Positions 45,418 through 55,050 of a stretch of DNA of 64,000 bases are shown here, piece after piece. The stretch lies in contig NZ_LMUT01000007.1 of NCBI RefSeq assembly GCF_009765785.1, positions 161,448-225,447 on the forward strand. The letters are read 5' to 3'. Position 1 is the first letter of the stretch. Each line of letters begins with the position of its first letter. The notes beneath the pieces are model-generated. The model saw only the letters and a program-made list of their open reading frames with translations, searched no databases and had not been told where the DNA came from. The DNA is from Granulicella sp. L46 (GTDB lineage Bacteria > Acidobacteriota > Terriglobia > Terriglobales > Acidobacteriaceae). The translations under genes and the position numbers were made by a program.

Positions 45418-48400
45418 ATGGGTGTGTCTGAAGTAGAACGTCGGAAGTGCGAAGACCTGAAACCCGAGCCGCAGGGCGCGTCGGCGCGGGTTGGGAGCTC
45501 GCAGATCGAATCCCCCGCTTCGTTGATTGATCCTCGTTTTGATCACGATTCGTGCGGTGTTGGTTTTGTAGCGTCTGCGTTAGGGAAATCAGATCACCAA
45601 ATTCTTCAACATGCTCTGACCGCGCTATCGCGCCTTGAGCATCGCGGCGCTGTAGCTGCGGACGGTGCAAGCAGCGACGGTATTGGGCTGATGACCGCAG
45701 TCCCGCGCCAGCTTCTCTTGGCCGATACAGGGGTGGAACTTGGCGCTCAGGAGAAGCTCGGCGTCGGCATGGCCTTCTGGCCCCATGCTGAGACGCGAGC
45801 AGAAGGTGTGCTCGAACAATGCCTCCTATCGCAACAACTGAGAGTGCTCGTCTGGCGCGACGTCCCGACGCGGCCTGAGATTCTTGGAGAAATCGCCCTC
45901 AGTACGATGCCGAGCATTCGACAAGTTCTGATTGCAGATAATGCTCCCGAGGATCCCGATTCGATGGAACGCCGTCTCTATCTCGCGCGCAAGCAGTTCG
46001 AGCGCGCCGTTGAGTTGGGCGAAGTCACGGGATACATCTGCTCACTTTCTAATTCCACTCTGGTGTATAAGGCCATGTGCCTGGGGCGGTTGCTTCCCGA
46101 GTTCTATCCGGATCTGGCGTCTCCTTCGTATACGACGCACTTTGCTGTCTTTCATCAACGTTATGCGACCAACACGCTGCCGGCGTGGCATCGTGCGCAG
46201 CCGGGCCGCAAACTGGGGCACAACGGGGAGATTAATACCGTATGGGGAAACCGTTCGCGCATGGCAGCGAGGGATTCCACCCTGCCCGTTGAGTGCAAAC
46301 CGGTCCTAACTAAAGATGGCACGGATTCAACGAGCCTCGATGAGACCGTCGAGTTGATTAGCCAGAATGGCCGCACCATATCTGAAGCTGTTCGAATGCT
46401 CTTGCCGCCGGCGATGGTTAGTCGTCCGAGCCCGTTTCTGCAATACCACGCGGGTTGTAGTGAGCCTTGGGATGGTCCGGCTGCCATTGCCTACAGTGAC
46501 GGGGTTGTCGTGGGCGCCGCCTTAGATCGAAATGGCCTGAGGCCTTGTCGCTATGCGATTACCAGTGATGGCCTGGTGGTGGCTGGCAGCGAAGCCGGAT
46601 TGGTTGACCTTGATCCGGCGACGGTGATTGAGAGTGGACGATTGGGCCCCGGTCAGATGATCGGCGTCGACACCGAAGAGCACAAGATCTACCACAACGA
46701 AGAGATGCTGGATGCATTCGACGCGAAGGCTACGTATGCGTCGCTAGTCGAGGAGACGCCGCTCCTGCCAATCGCCGAGCCGGAAAAGAGCTTCGATCTC
46801 GCCTCTCAGCAACGAGGGTTCGGGTATACCAAAGAAGATGTGAAGATGATTCTGCAGCCGATGGCCGCAGGTGGCAAAGACCCTGTTTGGTCGATGGGCG
46901 ATGATACTCCGCTGGCATTTCTCGCCCGGAGTCCGCGGCCGATGTACTCCTTCTTTAGGCAGCGCTTTGCACAGGTCACCAATCCCGCGATCGATCCACT
47001 CCGCGAGGCAATCGTGGTTTCCATGGATACTCGCCTGGGCCCATGGGCACACATCCTGGAGAAAAACGAGCCGCTTCCCGGAATCTCTCTCCGATCCCCG
47101 TTTCTTTCTTTAGGCCAGGTAGCAGCGCTGCGCGCCGGCTTGTATCCGCATTGTGAGCTACTCCGACTCGAGAAGCTTTCGTGCTTGTTTTCTCCGGAAC
47201 GAACGCTGGAACAGGCTATCGATGATCTTTGCGGCCGCGCGGTGGAGATGGTGCGGACTGGGGTTCGGCTTCTACTGCTGACTGACCGTGACGCGAACGC
47301 GACGGCGATTCCTATTCCAATGGCGATGGCTACAGGAGCCGTGCATCAGGGACTCGTTGCGGCGGGTTTGCGGACGCTGTGTGGAATCGCGGTCGAGGCA
47401 GGTGATTGCCGGGACATTCATCACGCTGCCGTTTTGATTGGCTATGGTGCGGGTGCTGTATGTCCGTGGCTGGCTCTGGAGACTGCCAGGTCATTGCAAC
47501 CGGAAGGCATCGACGGCGAGAAGATGATGCTGAAGGCCCTGGATGGTGGCTTGGCGAAGGTGATGTCGAAGATGGGGATTTCGGTAGTCGACAGCTATCG
47601 TGGCGCACATCTCTTCGATCTGCTGGGTCTCCACTCGAGTGTTGTTGACCGATGTTTCCCGAATACCCCAGCTCCGCTTTCAGGTATTGGCTTTGCGGAG
47701 CTCGACCGTCGCTTGCGTCTTACCTGGCAGCCCGCAGCCGAGGGAGTAGCGGAGAATGCTGACCTTCCCGACTTTGGGTGGGTCCGATTTCGCAAGGCAG
47801 ATACCGCAGAGCCGCACATGTGGCAACCGCCAACGGTAAAGGCATTACAAACGGTAGTTGGCAGCGCGCGCGGAGTTGCCGCAAGTGCGGACCCCACGGC
47901 CGCATTTGCGATCTTCAGTCGCAATATCGATGCGGGCGAAGCCGTGACGTTGCGTGACCTGCTGGAGGTGAGGCCTGCGGGACCAGAGCTGGCGTTGGAC
48001 GAAGTCGAACTTGCAGACAGTCTGTGCAAGCGTTTTGTATCGAGCGCAATGTCGCTGGGATCGATCAGTCCTGAGGCTCACCAGACCATTACTCAAGCGA
48101 TGAACTCGCTGGGTGCGCGCTCGAACACGGGCGAAGGCGGCGAGGATCCGGATGTCTATCGTCCTATGCCGGTGTCTTCGCCTATTGACCTTGGTGATGG
48201 AGGGGCGTTCGCGGCTCGGTCGAGCAGTCAAGGAGGTGCGGCTGCAGTTGCGGAATTGGTTTCGGCGCCTGCAGTGCATAGCTCATTCAATAACAAGATC
48301 AAGCAGATCGCCTCGGGCCGCTTTGGTGTGACCGCGGAGTACCTGGCCCACGCGGAAGAGATAGAGATCAAGGTCGCGCAAGGAGCCAAACCGGGCGAGG

Positions 48401-49971
48401 GCGGCCAATTGCCCGGACATAAAGTCTCTGGGCTTATTGCCAAGCTGCGTCATGCGCAGCCCGGTGTGTCGCTGATATCGCCGCCTCCGCACCATGATAT
48501 TTACTCCATTGAAGATCTTGCGCAGCTGATTTATGACCTGAAGCGTGTGAACCCTCGCGCAGCGGTTGGCGTGAAACTGGTCTCAGGTTGTGGGGTTGGA
48601 ACGGTGGCCGCTGGAGTTGCGAAGGCCTATGCGGACTTCATCGTGATCGCAGGGAACACGGGCGGAACGGGTGCTGCGGCGCTTTCGAGCATCAAGTACA
48701 CCGGCAATCCATGGGAGCTGGGACTGTCAGAAGCGCAACAGCAGTTGCGTAGCACAGGCATGCGTGAACGCGTTCGATTGAGAACGGATGGTGGAATTGC
48801 GACGGCGCGTGATGTGCTTGTCGCAGCCTTGTTGGGTGCGGATGAATATGCATTCGGTACTTCGGTTCTGGTTGCCCTCGGTTGCGATATGGCTAGGCAG
48901 TGTCATCTCAATACCTGTCCGACAGGCATTGCCACGCAGCGGCCTGAATTGCGTGCCAAATTCCGCGGGAAGTCTGAGCACGTCGTCATGTTCTTCCGCC
49001 AGCTTTCCGCAGATCTTCGTCGGCTGCTGGCGAAGTTCGGTCTGCCTAGCCTTGAGGCCGCGATCGGGCGGGTCGACCTGCTGGAGCAAGTGCGCTTCGA
49101 TGGCAACCTTGACCTTACGCCAATTCTTTCAGACGCAGGCCATGGACCGACACGATGGATGGGATCTCGTAATCAGCGGCCCGGTGAAGATCATCCTTTG
49201 GATGATCCGTGGACTGAGCCCGCGCTGGCTGCGGCTGCCAAGGGTGAGGCCTTTTCGGTTCACAGCAAAATCTGCAATGAGCATCGCTCGGTAGGTGCGA
49301 GACTTTCTGGCGAATTATCACTGCTGCGCGCCAAGGGGCAACTGGACGAAGTGGATGTGACCTACGACCTGGTCGGGACTGCCGGTCAATCCTTTGGGGC
49401 GTTCGCAGGCAAGGGAATGAAGTTGATTCTCACTGGGCAGGCGAACGACTTTGTCGGTAAGGGATTGTCAGGCGCGGACCTCATTCTGCGCGCCGTCGGG
49501 AGTGCCGCTGAACATAGTGAAGAGCACGTCTTGTTGGGGAACGTTGCGCTTTACGGTGCGATCTCAGGACGTTTGTTTGCGGCTGGTCGCGCCGGCGAGC
49601 GATTCGCGGTGCGTAACTCCGGAGTGACCGCAGTGATTGAAGGTGTTGGCGATCATGCTTGCGAGTACATGACTGGTGGACTCGTGGCTATTCTCGGGCC
49701 TGTTGGCATCAACTTCGGCGCGGGCATGACCGGCGGATTGGCTTGGGTGTACGACGCGCAGCAGACGATGATTCCGGAAGTCCGGTATCACAATGACTTC
49801 CTCGAAGCCCAGACGTTTGCTGAGACTACGGCCGAGCAACAGGCTGGCCTGCGAGCGCTGGTCGAGGAACATGTGAGCGTTGCGCACAGTAAGCTGGGCG
49901 AACGACTGCTGGCCAATTGGCCGAAGGCTTCGGCTAACTTCATCCTGTTTACGCCAAAACCGCAAGCATAG
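45418..49971 (+). CDS. gltB: Glutamate synthase, large subunit
   Basis: The 1517-residue GltB has a 45-residue N-terminal piece before the catalytic C46 in DHDSCGVGF; processing to expose Cys as residue 1 is known in the family. The glutaminase domain, central domain, FMN-binding barrel (SSQGGAAAVAELVSA; GNTGGTGAAALSSIKYTG), the 3Fe-4S motif CDMARQCHLNTCPTG and the C-terminal beta-helix (GGDHACEYMTGG-like, GVGDHACEYMTGG) are all present. It makes two glutamates from glutamine and 2-oxoglutarate. No gltD follows, so the electron-donating small subunit must be elsewhere or the enzyme is ferredoxin-dependent. It diverges from the arginine operon across the ARG-box region. Confidence 0.96.
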   Translation: MGVSEVERRKCEDLKPEPQGASARVGSSQIESPASLIDPRFDHDSCGVGFVASALGKSDHQILQHALTALSRLEHRGAVAADGASSDGIGLMTAVPRQLLLADTGVELGAQEKLGVGMAFWPHAETRAEGVLEQCLLSQQLRVLVWRDVPTRPEILGEIALSTMPSIRQVLIADNAPEDPDSMERRLYLARKQFERAVELGEVTGYICSLSNSTLVYKAMCLGRLLPEFYPDLASPSYTTHFAVFHQRYATNTLPAWHRAQPGRKLGHNGEINTVWGNRSRMAARDSTLPVECKPVLTKDGTDSTSLDETVELISQNGRTISEAVRMLLPPAMVSRPSPFLQYHAGCSEPWDGPAAIAYSDGVVVGAALDRNGLRPCRYAITSDGLVVAGSEAGLVDLDPATVIESGRLGPGQMIGVDTEEHKIYHNEEMLDAFDAKATYASLVEETPLLPIAEPEKSFDLASQQRGFGYTKEDVKMILQPMAAGGKDPVWSMGDDTPLAFLARSPRPMYSFFRQRFAQVTNPAIDPLREAIVVSMDTRLGPWAHILEKNEPLPGISLRSPFLSLGQVAALRAGLYPHCELLRLEKLSCLFSPERTLEQAIDDLCGRAVEMVRTGVRLLLLTDRDANATAIPIPMAMATGAVHQGLVAAGLRTLCGIAVEAGDCRDIHHAAVLIGYGAGAVCPWLALETARSLQPEGIDGEKMMLKALDGGLAKVMSKMGISVVDSYRGAHLFDLLGLHSSVVDRCFPNTPAPLSGIGFAELDRRLRLTWQPAAEGVAENADLPDFGWVRFRKADTAEPHMWQPPTVKALQTVVGSARGVAASADPTAAFAIFSRNIDAGEAVTLRDLLEVRPAGPELALDEVELADSLCKRFVSSAMSLGSISPEAHQTITQAMNSLGARSNTGEGGEDPDVYRPMPVSSPIDLGDGGAFAARSSSQGGAAAVAELVSAPAVHSSFNNKIKQIASGRFGVTAEYLAHAEEIEIKVAQGAKPGEGGQLPGHKVSGLIAKLRHAQPGVSLISPPPHHDIYSIEDLAQLIYDLKRVNPRAAVGVKLVSGCGVGTVAAGVAKAYADFIVIAGNTGGTGAAALSSIKYTGNPWELGLSEAQQQLRSTGMRERVRLRTDGGIATARDVLVAALLGADEYAFGTSVLVALGCDMARQCHLNTCPTGIATQRPELRAKFRGKSEHVVMFFRQLSADLRRLLAKFGLPSLEAAIGRVDLLEQVRFDGNLDLTPILSDAGHGPTRWMGSRNQRPGEDHPLDDPWTEPALAAAAKGEAFSVHSKICNEHRSVGARLSGELSLLRAKGQLDEVDVTYDLVGTAGQSFGAFAGKGMKLILTGQANDFVGKGLSGADLILRAVGSAAEHSEEHVLLGNVALYGAISGRLFAAGRAGERFAVRNSGVTAVIEGVGDHACEYMTGGLVAILGPVGINFGAGMTGGLAWVYDAQQTMIPEVRYHNDFLEAQTFAETTAEQQAGLRALVEEHVSVAHSKLGERLLANWPKASANFILFTPKPQA

Positions 49972-49992
49972 AAGCGATCGTCAGGTCGTGAG

Positions 49993-50022
49993 GGTCAGCC
50001 GCGCTCGAGCGGCTGACCTTTT
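49993..50022 (+). terminator. Intrinsic terminator after gltB
   Basis: GGTCAGCCGC (49993-50002), loop GCTCGA and GCGGCTGACC (50009-50018) make a perfect 10-bp stem followed by TTTTC. It begins 22 bases after the gltB stop and ends 26 bases before the next gene. Confidence 0.9.
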
Positions 50023-50047
50023 CTCTGCACTTCGCTACCATGGAGTC

Positions 50048-51199
50048 ATGTCTGATACCAAGCAAGGCTTTGCCACTCGCGCCATCCACGATGGTCAGGA
50101 AGCTGATCCGCTCACCGGCGCGGTCAATGTACCCATCTATCTCACCTCAACGTACAAGCAGGAGGCGATTGGGAAGAACAAGGGTCACGAGTACGCGCGA
50201 TTGACCAATCCGACCCGCGACGCGCTTGAAGAGAACTTGTGCTCGCTCGAGGGAGGGACGTCCGCGCACTGCTTTGGGTCGGGAATGGCCGCTATCACGG
50301 CGCTTTGCACCATGATGAAGTCAGGCGATCACGTCGTATGTTCAGACAATGTGTATGGCGGAACATCGCGGCTGTTCGACAAGGTGCTTGTCCACTATGG
50401 GCTGAGCTTCACCTATGTCGATACGACCGATGCCAATGCGGTTGCCGCGGCCATTCGACCGGAAACCAAGCTGGTTCATATCGAGACTCCTACGAATCCG
50501 ATGATGGCAGTCACGGACATTCGCGCAGTGGCCGATGTGTGTCATGCGAAGGGCGTGGAACTTAGCGTCGACAACACGTTTCTATCTCCTTATTTGCAGC
50601 GTCCGATTGAGCTGGGCGCGGACATTGTGATGCATTCGACGACCAAGTTCTTGAATGGGCATTCTGATGGCTTGGGAGGCGTTCTGGTGGGCACGAAGCC
50701 CGGACATGCTGAGACCTTTCGGTTTGTGCAGAAGTGTACTGGTGGAATTCTTTCTCCGTTCGATAGCTATCTGCTGTTGCGCGGTGTGAAGACGCTTGCG
50801 GTGCGGATGGAACAGCATGATGCGAATGGTCGCGTTGTGGCGGAGTATTTGGCGAGGAAGTTGGGTACAGGCAAGGTGTTTTATCCGGGCCTTGAGACGC
50901 ATCCGCAGCACGAACTGGCGAAGCGGCAGCAGCGCGGATTTGGGTCGATGATCTCGTTCGAGCTTGGATCGCTGGAGGCGGCGAACCGGTTTGCGACGGG
51001 ATTGAAGCTTTGTTACCTGGCTGAGTCGTTGGGCGGCGTTGAGACGTTGATCTGTCATCCGGCGACGATGACGCATGCTGCGGTTGGTGCTGAGGGACGC
51101 GCGAAGCTCGGGATTACCGACGGATTGATGCGAATCTCGGTGGGAATTGAGGATGTCGCGGATATTGTCGCGGATCTCGAGCAGGCAATGACCAGATAG
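50048..51199 (+). CDS. metB: Cystathionine gamma-synthase/lyase family PLP enzyme
   Basis: The 383-residue protein starts at ATG 50048 after GGAG. YARLTNPTRDALE, FGSGMAAI, SDNVYGGTSRLFD, VDNTFLSPYLQRP and the PLP-Lys motif HSTTKFLNGHSDGLGG define the Cys/Met metabolism family. The combination fits cystathionine gamma-synthase (MetB) or the closely related gamma-lyase (MccB), and the two cannot be separated by eye. It follows a strong terminator and so has its own promoter, within a very short 25-base space after the hairpin or inside gltB. Confidence 0.9.
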   Translation: MSDTKQGFATRAIHDGQEADPLTGAVNVPIYLTSTYKQEAIGKNKGHEYARLTNPTRDALEENLCSLEGGTSAHCFGSGMAAITALCTMMKSGDHVVCSDNVYGGTSRLFDKVLVHYGLSFTYVDTTDANAVAAAIRPETKLVHIETPTNPMMAVTDIRAVADVCHAKGVELSVDNTFLSPYLQRPIELGADIVMHSTTKFLNGHSDGLGGVLVGTKPGHAETFRFVQKCTGGILSPFDSYLLLRGVKTLAVRMEQHDANGRVVAEYLARKLGTGKVFYPGLETHPQHELAKRQQRGFGSMISFELGSLEAANRFATGLKLCYLAESLGGVETLICHPATMTHAAVGAEGRAKLGITDGLMRISVGIEDVADIVADLEQAMTR

Positions 51200-51281
51200 C
51201 GGCGTTTCCCGATTTGGAACGGATATCGCACGTTACACAACTAATACCGTTCATCGCACGCTTGAGTGAAACAATCAGAGC

Positions 51282-52751
51282 ATGAGCGAGAACTGCGCGA
51301 TCATTCAGGGCGGCATGGGTGTTGGTGTATCGGGTTGGAAGCTTGCACAAGCTGTATCAAGGGCTGGGCAACTGGGCGTTGTGTCGGGGACGGCGCTGGA
51401 CCAAGTGCTGGCTCGGCGGCTGCAGGATGGTGATCCGGATGGAGCGATGCGCCGAGGTTTGGAGGCGTTCCCGTTTCGGGCGATGGCAGAGCGGGTTCGT
51501 GAACGGTACTTCCTTGCTGGTGGTAAGGCTGAGAGTGCCCCTTATCGTGCGGTGCCTGTGCTGGCGAAGGATATGTCTCGCGAACTGGCTGAACTGTGTA
51601 TCGTAAGCAACTTCGTCGAGGTGTTTCTGGCCCGCGAGGGTCATGGGAATCCGGTGGGCATCAACTACCTGGAAAAGATCCAGGCGGCTATTTTGCCGTG
51701 TATGTATGGCGCGATGCTCGCGGGGGTGGAATACGTCATCATGGGTGCGGGGATCCCGCTCAAGATGCCTGGCGTTCTGGATCACTATGCTGAGCATAAG
51801 GCTGCGGAATATCCGATGCATGTGACGGGCTCGGTTGAGGGCGACGACACGACCATGCGGTTTGATCCGGCCCAATTCATGGAATGTGAGCTGGCTCCGC
51901 TGCATCGGCCGAAGTTTCTGGCGATTGTTTCTTCAAACACGCTGGCGTTGACGATGGTGAAGAAAGCCAACGGGCGCGTGGATGGATTGGTGATCGAGAC
52001 GCGGATCGCTGGAGGGCACAATGCTCCTCCGCGTGGGAAGCTGCAGCTCAGCGAGATCGGCGAGCCGATCTATGGGGAGCGCGACGCGATCGATATTCCG
52101 AAGCTCTGCGAGTTGGGTATTCCTTTCTGGCTAGCTGGCGGATATGGGCATCCGGATAAGTTGCGCGAGGCCTTGGCGCTTGGCGCTGCGGGCGTCCAAG
52201 TAGGGACAGCCTTTGCGTTTACCGATGAGTCGGGGTTGCGGCCGGACTACAAGCGGGAGTTGTTGGAGAAGGTCATTGCAGGGACCGCGAGCGTGTTTAC
52301 GGATCCGCTGGCGTCGCCGACGGGGTTTCCGTTCAAGGTCGCGCAGTTGGAGGGAACGGTTTCGGAGGACGAGGTGTACGAGGAGCGTCCCCGGATCTGC
52401 AACCTGGGATTTTTGCGCGAGGCGTATCGAACGCCTTCGGGCGAGATTGGATACCGTTGCGCTTCCGAACCCGTCACGGTGTATGTGTCCAAGGGCGGAC
52501 ATGCCGAGGATGCGGTTGGACGGAAGTGCATTTGCAATGGGTTGCTGGCGAACATTGGATTTCCGCAGGTGCTGAATGGGAATCGCGTGGAGCAGGGCAT
52601 TGTGACTGCGGGCGACGATATCGTCACGGTTGCCCAGTTTCTGCCTGCGGGGCAGACGCATTACTCTGCGCTGGACGTGATCACGGAGTTGGAGAAAGGG
52701 TTGAGGCCAGTATCGGCTGAACGGGACGAGCGGATCGCGGTTGGTGTGTAA
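51282..52751 (+). CDS. Nitronate monooxygenase-like flavoprotein
   Basis: The 489-residue protein is a TIM-barrel FMN enzyme: AIIQGGMGVGVSGWKLAQAV at the start, IAGGHNAPPRGKLQ, and LAGGYGHPDKLREALALGAAGVQVGTAFA for phosphate binding. These match the 2-nitropropane dioxygenase family. It is about 130 residues longer than typical nitronate monooxygenases. The extra C-terminal part has Cys residues (GRKCICNGLLANIGFP) as in PfaD-like and related members. The substrate is uncertain. It lies 82 bases after metB, possibly on the same transcript. Confidence 0.85.
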   Translation: MSENCAIIQGGMGVGVSGWKLAQAVSRAGQLGVVSGTALDQVLARRLQDGDPDGAMRRGLEAFPFRAMAERVRERYFLAGGKAESAPYRAVPVLAKDMSRELAELCIVSNFVEVFLAREGHGNPVGINYLEKIQAAILPCMYGAMLAGVEYVIMGAGIPLKMPGVLDHYAEHKAAEYPMHVTGSVEGDDTTMRFDPAQFMECELAPLHRPKFLAIVSSNTLALTMVKKANGRVDGLVIETRIAGGHNAPPRGKLQLSEIGEPIYGERDAIDIPKLCELGIPFWLAGGYGHPDKLREALALGAAGVQVGTAFAFTDESGLRPDYKRELLEKVIAGTASVFTDPLASPTGFPFKVAQLEGTVSEDEVYEERPRICNLGFLREAYRTPSGEIGYRCASEPVTVYVSKGGHAEDAVGRKCICNGLLANIGFPQVLNGNRVEQGIVTAGDDIVTVAQFLPAGQTHYSALDVITELEKGLRPVSAERDERIAVGV

Positions 52752-53311
52752 ACACAGGAGTGGGCCTACCCCCCACCCCCGGCAAGTCATACTTTGTTGC
52801 TAAAGTATTCCATTCAGGGCGGTTAGGGAATAAAGTCTGGCAGGGTAGCTGCCGAAAGTTATCCATCCAGAGACTTTGCGGGTAAAGTAGGGCAGCCGCA
52901 GGACTTACGGCGCTTCTGGACAGACTACTTCTGTCCTGGGATGAAGAGGACTGTTTTGGCGGTTGCTCTAGTTAAATTGTAGGCCTTTGGCGGGGGTAAC
53001 TATGCCAAGTGTGGGCGAGAGAAATCGTCAATGTTTATAGGGGCATTGAGAGATCCTGAGGTCGTTGGGGGGTTGACACGCGGATTATGGGCTGTTCTTG
53101 ATGGATTTTTGTTACGTAAGGGGAGAAGCTCCAGGGCTAAAAGCCCTCTTTCGGTGCGGATGGGGTTCTGGGGCCTGAAGCCCTCTGCGAATCCGAAAGA
53201 GCGGCAACAACAGAGCAGAAGCAAATTCCCAAGGGGATATGACAGAAAGAAAGGCAAGAGCAACATCAGAAGCGGATCCTCCGCCTGCGGCGAAGGATGA
53301 CACCCTGGCGG
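52752..53311. repeat. Gene-free region with interspersed repeats
   Basis: This 560-base gap begins with CCTACCCCCCACCCCCGGCA and several TAAAGT(A/C) pieces (52797-52890), a type of low-complexity element I associate with acidobacterial intergenic DNA. At 53125-53185 are GGGCTAAAAGCCC- and GGGCCTGAAGCCC-like hairpins. At 53205-53265 is an inverted copy of the TTTCTGTCAT...TGCTTCTGC element. Open frames here look like translated repeats, so I see no gene. It separates two convergent genes. Confidence 0.65.
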
Positions 53312-54001
53312 CTAGAGGGTGGCGAGGACGTCTTTGGGGTCGGGACGGACGCGGTGGTCAGCGTGGGCTTCGGCGAAGGTGATCCTGCCGGAGGGGGCGA
53401 TGGCAAAGGTGGCGGGGATGGGCAGACGCCAGGTGTTGGGGCCTTGGTCGCCGTTGATGAAGGGGATGTTGATCATGATGGAGCGGTAGTGCTGCTGCAT
53501 GGACTCGGGGACGGTGTAGGCAACGCGAAAGGCGTCGGCGAGAACGGAACCGGCGTCGGTGAGGAGAGGGAAGGTGAGGTTGTGGTGCTGGGCCGTGAAG
53601 TCGTTCTGGCGGGGGAGTTGAGGGGAGATGGCGACGAGGAGAGCGCCCTTTTCGCGGACGGCGGGGAAGGCGGCCTGCCAGGCTTCAAGCTGGGTCATGC
53701 AGTAAGGGCACCAGCGGCCGCGGAAAAAGACGACGATGAGCGGGCCGATGCCTAGCAGGTCTGTTGAGTGAACGAGGCGGGCGTTGGCGGCGGTTGCGTT
53801 GGTGAGCGAGGTGGCCGCGGCGTCGGGCAGATCGAAGGTGGGGGCGAGGGCGCCGATGGGGAGGACGCGATCTTCGATGCCGGTGAGGAAGAGGGCCTGC
53901 ACCGCTTCGTCCGTGATGGCAAGACGGCTGGGCTGGACCAGGGCGCGGGTCCGGGTGGTGATGTTGTCGAGACTGGTTTGGAGGTCGGTGGTGTGCGGCA
54001 T
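53312..54001 (-). CDS. Peroxiredoxin-like (AhpC/TSA-redoxin) protein
   Basis: The 229-residue protein starts at ATG 54001; upstream codons look non-coding. An N-terminal helical part leads to a thioredoxin fold, IGALAPTFDLPDA, with FFRGRWC98-P-Y-C101. The CxxC follows the position of the peroxidatic Cys of AhpC/TSA proteins. ISPQLPRQNDF and TFAIAPSGRITFAE complete the fold. It has no signal peptide. It likely reduces peroxides or disulphides in the cytoplasm. Confidence 0.88.
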   Translation of the reverse strand: MPHTTDLQTSLDNITTRTRALVQPSRLAITDEAVQALFLTGIEDRVLPIGALAPTFDLPDAAATSLTNATAANARLVHSTDLLGIGPLIVVFFRGRWCPYCMTQLEAWQAAFPAVREKGALLVAISPQLPRQNDFTAQHHNLTFPLLTDAGSVLADAFRVAYTVPESMQQHYRSIMINIPFINGDQGPNTWRLPIPATFAIAPSGRITFAEAHADHRVRPDPKDVLATL

Positions 54002-54230
54002 TGGTTTAAGTGTAGATGCTCGGAGCTGGGAAGGCGGCCTGATGGGAGCGAACATCGGACGGTGAGGGGCGGGGATGCGGTAGTGGTGATTGCTGTTCTC
54101 TTCATGGCGAAGAGGTAATTGTCGTGAGGTCAAGATGACTGATTTTTCAGACTATTCGGAGGTGTCGGGGAAGTACTCTTAGAAGCTGGCGTGGACGAGG
54201 CCGGGAAATGAAGTTGCATTGAGGAGGCTT

Positions 54231-55028
54231 GTGAAGGGTTTGGGCAAGTTGGTGGGTGTGGTTGCGGTAGGGCTGATGAGCTGCGGGATGATGTTTGCGC
54301 AGACGGGGGGCGGCGAAGTTGCGGGGTTGACGAATGCGCCGGTACCGCAGCTGGAGAGTGCGCCGGAAGTGACGCTGAAGGGGTTGCCGAAGGCGGTGGG
54401 GGTGGACCAGAAGTCGATCTGGACGAGTCCGGCACGGATTCGGAGGAAGGACTTGGTATGGCTGGCTCCGTTGGCGGCGGCGACGGGTGTGGCGATCGCG
54501 ACGGACCATTACACGATGAGTTCGGTTGTGTCGCAGAATCCGAGTTTCAATGGGGACAACGTAAATGCGTCGAACGTGTTGATTGGCGGGTTCATTGCGG
54601 CGCCGGTGGCGCTGTTTGGCGTGGGGCAGTATGAGCATGATGCGAAGGCGCGGGAGACCGGGCTACTGGGCGGGGAGGCGTTGCTCGACAGCGTGGTGGT
54701 GGAGCAGGGGATGAAGCTGGTGTTCTGGAGGGAACGACCGGCGCTGCATGATGCGCGGGGATGGTTCTTTCAGGGGGACGCGGGATGGGACTCGTCGTTT
54801 CCGTCGTCGCACTCGATGCTGGCGTGGTCGTCGGCTGCTGTGATTGCGGGAGAGTATCGATCGCCGTGGGTGCAGGCGAGTGTGTACACGCTGGCTACCA
54901 GCGTGAGCTTGACGCGGGTGTTGGGACAAGAACACTTTCCGACGGACGTGCTGGTGGGTAGCTCTGTAGGCTGGTTGATTGGGCACTATGTGGTGCGGTC
55001 GCATCGTCGTCATGGGCTGGGGAGATAG
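54231..55028 (+). CDS. Secreted PAP2-type phosphatase
   Basis: The protein (265 residues from GTG 54231) has a signal peptide ending near MMFAQ. TTG 54219 is the other start; AGGAGG lies between the two and is only three bases from GTG 54231. Acid phosphatase motifs are KLVFWRERP (KX6RP), FPSSHSMLAW (PSGH with Ser for Gly) and LTRVLGQEHFPTD (SRX5HX3D with Thr for Ser). The core catalytic residues are kept. It probably removes phosphate from lipids or sugars at the cell surface. Confidence 0.85.
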   Translation: MKGLGKLVGVVAVGLMSCGMMFAQTGGGEVAGLTNAPVPQLESAPEVTLKGLPKAVGVDQKSIWTSPARIRRKDLVWLAPLAAATGVAIATDHYTMSSVVSQNPSFNGDNVNASNVLIGGFIAAPVALFGVGQYEHDAKARETGLLGGEALLDSVVVEQGMKLVFWRERPALHDARGWFFQGDAGWDSSFPSSHSMLAWSSAAVIAGEYRSPWVQASVYTLATSVSLTRVLGQEHFPTDVLVGSSVGWLIGHYVVRSHRRHGLGR

Positions 55029-55050
55029 GGCAGGGCGCTAGAATGAGCGC

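Noticed and set aside
53031..53300. 89-codon frame in the gap after the nitronate monooxygenase gene
   Set aside because: It runs through interspersed repeats and has no ribosome binding site or domain.
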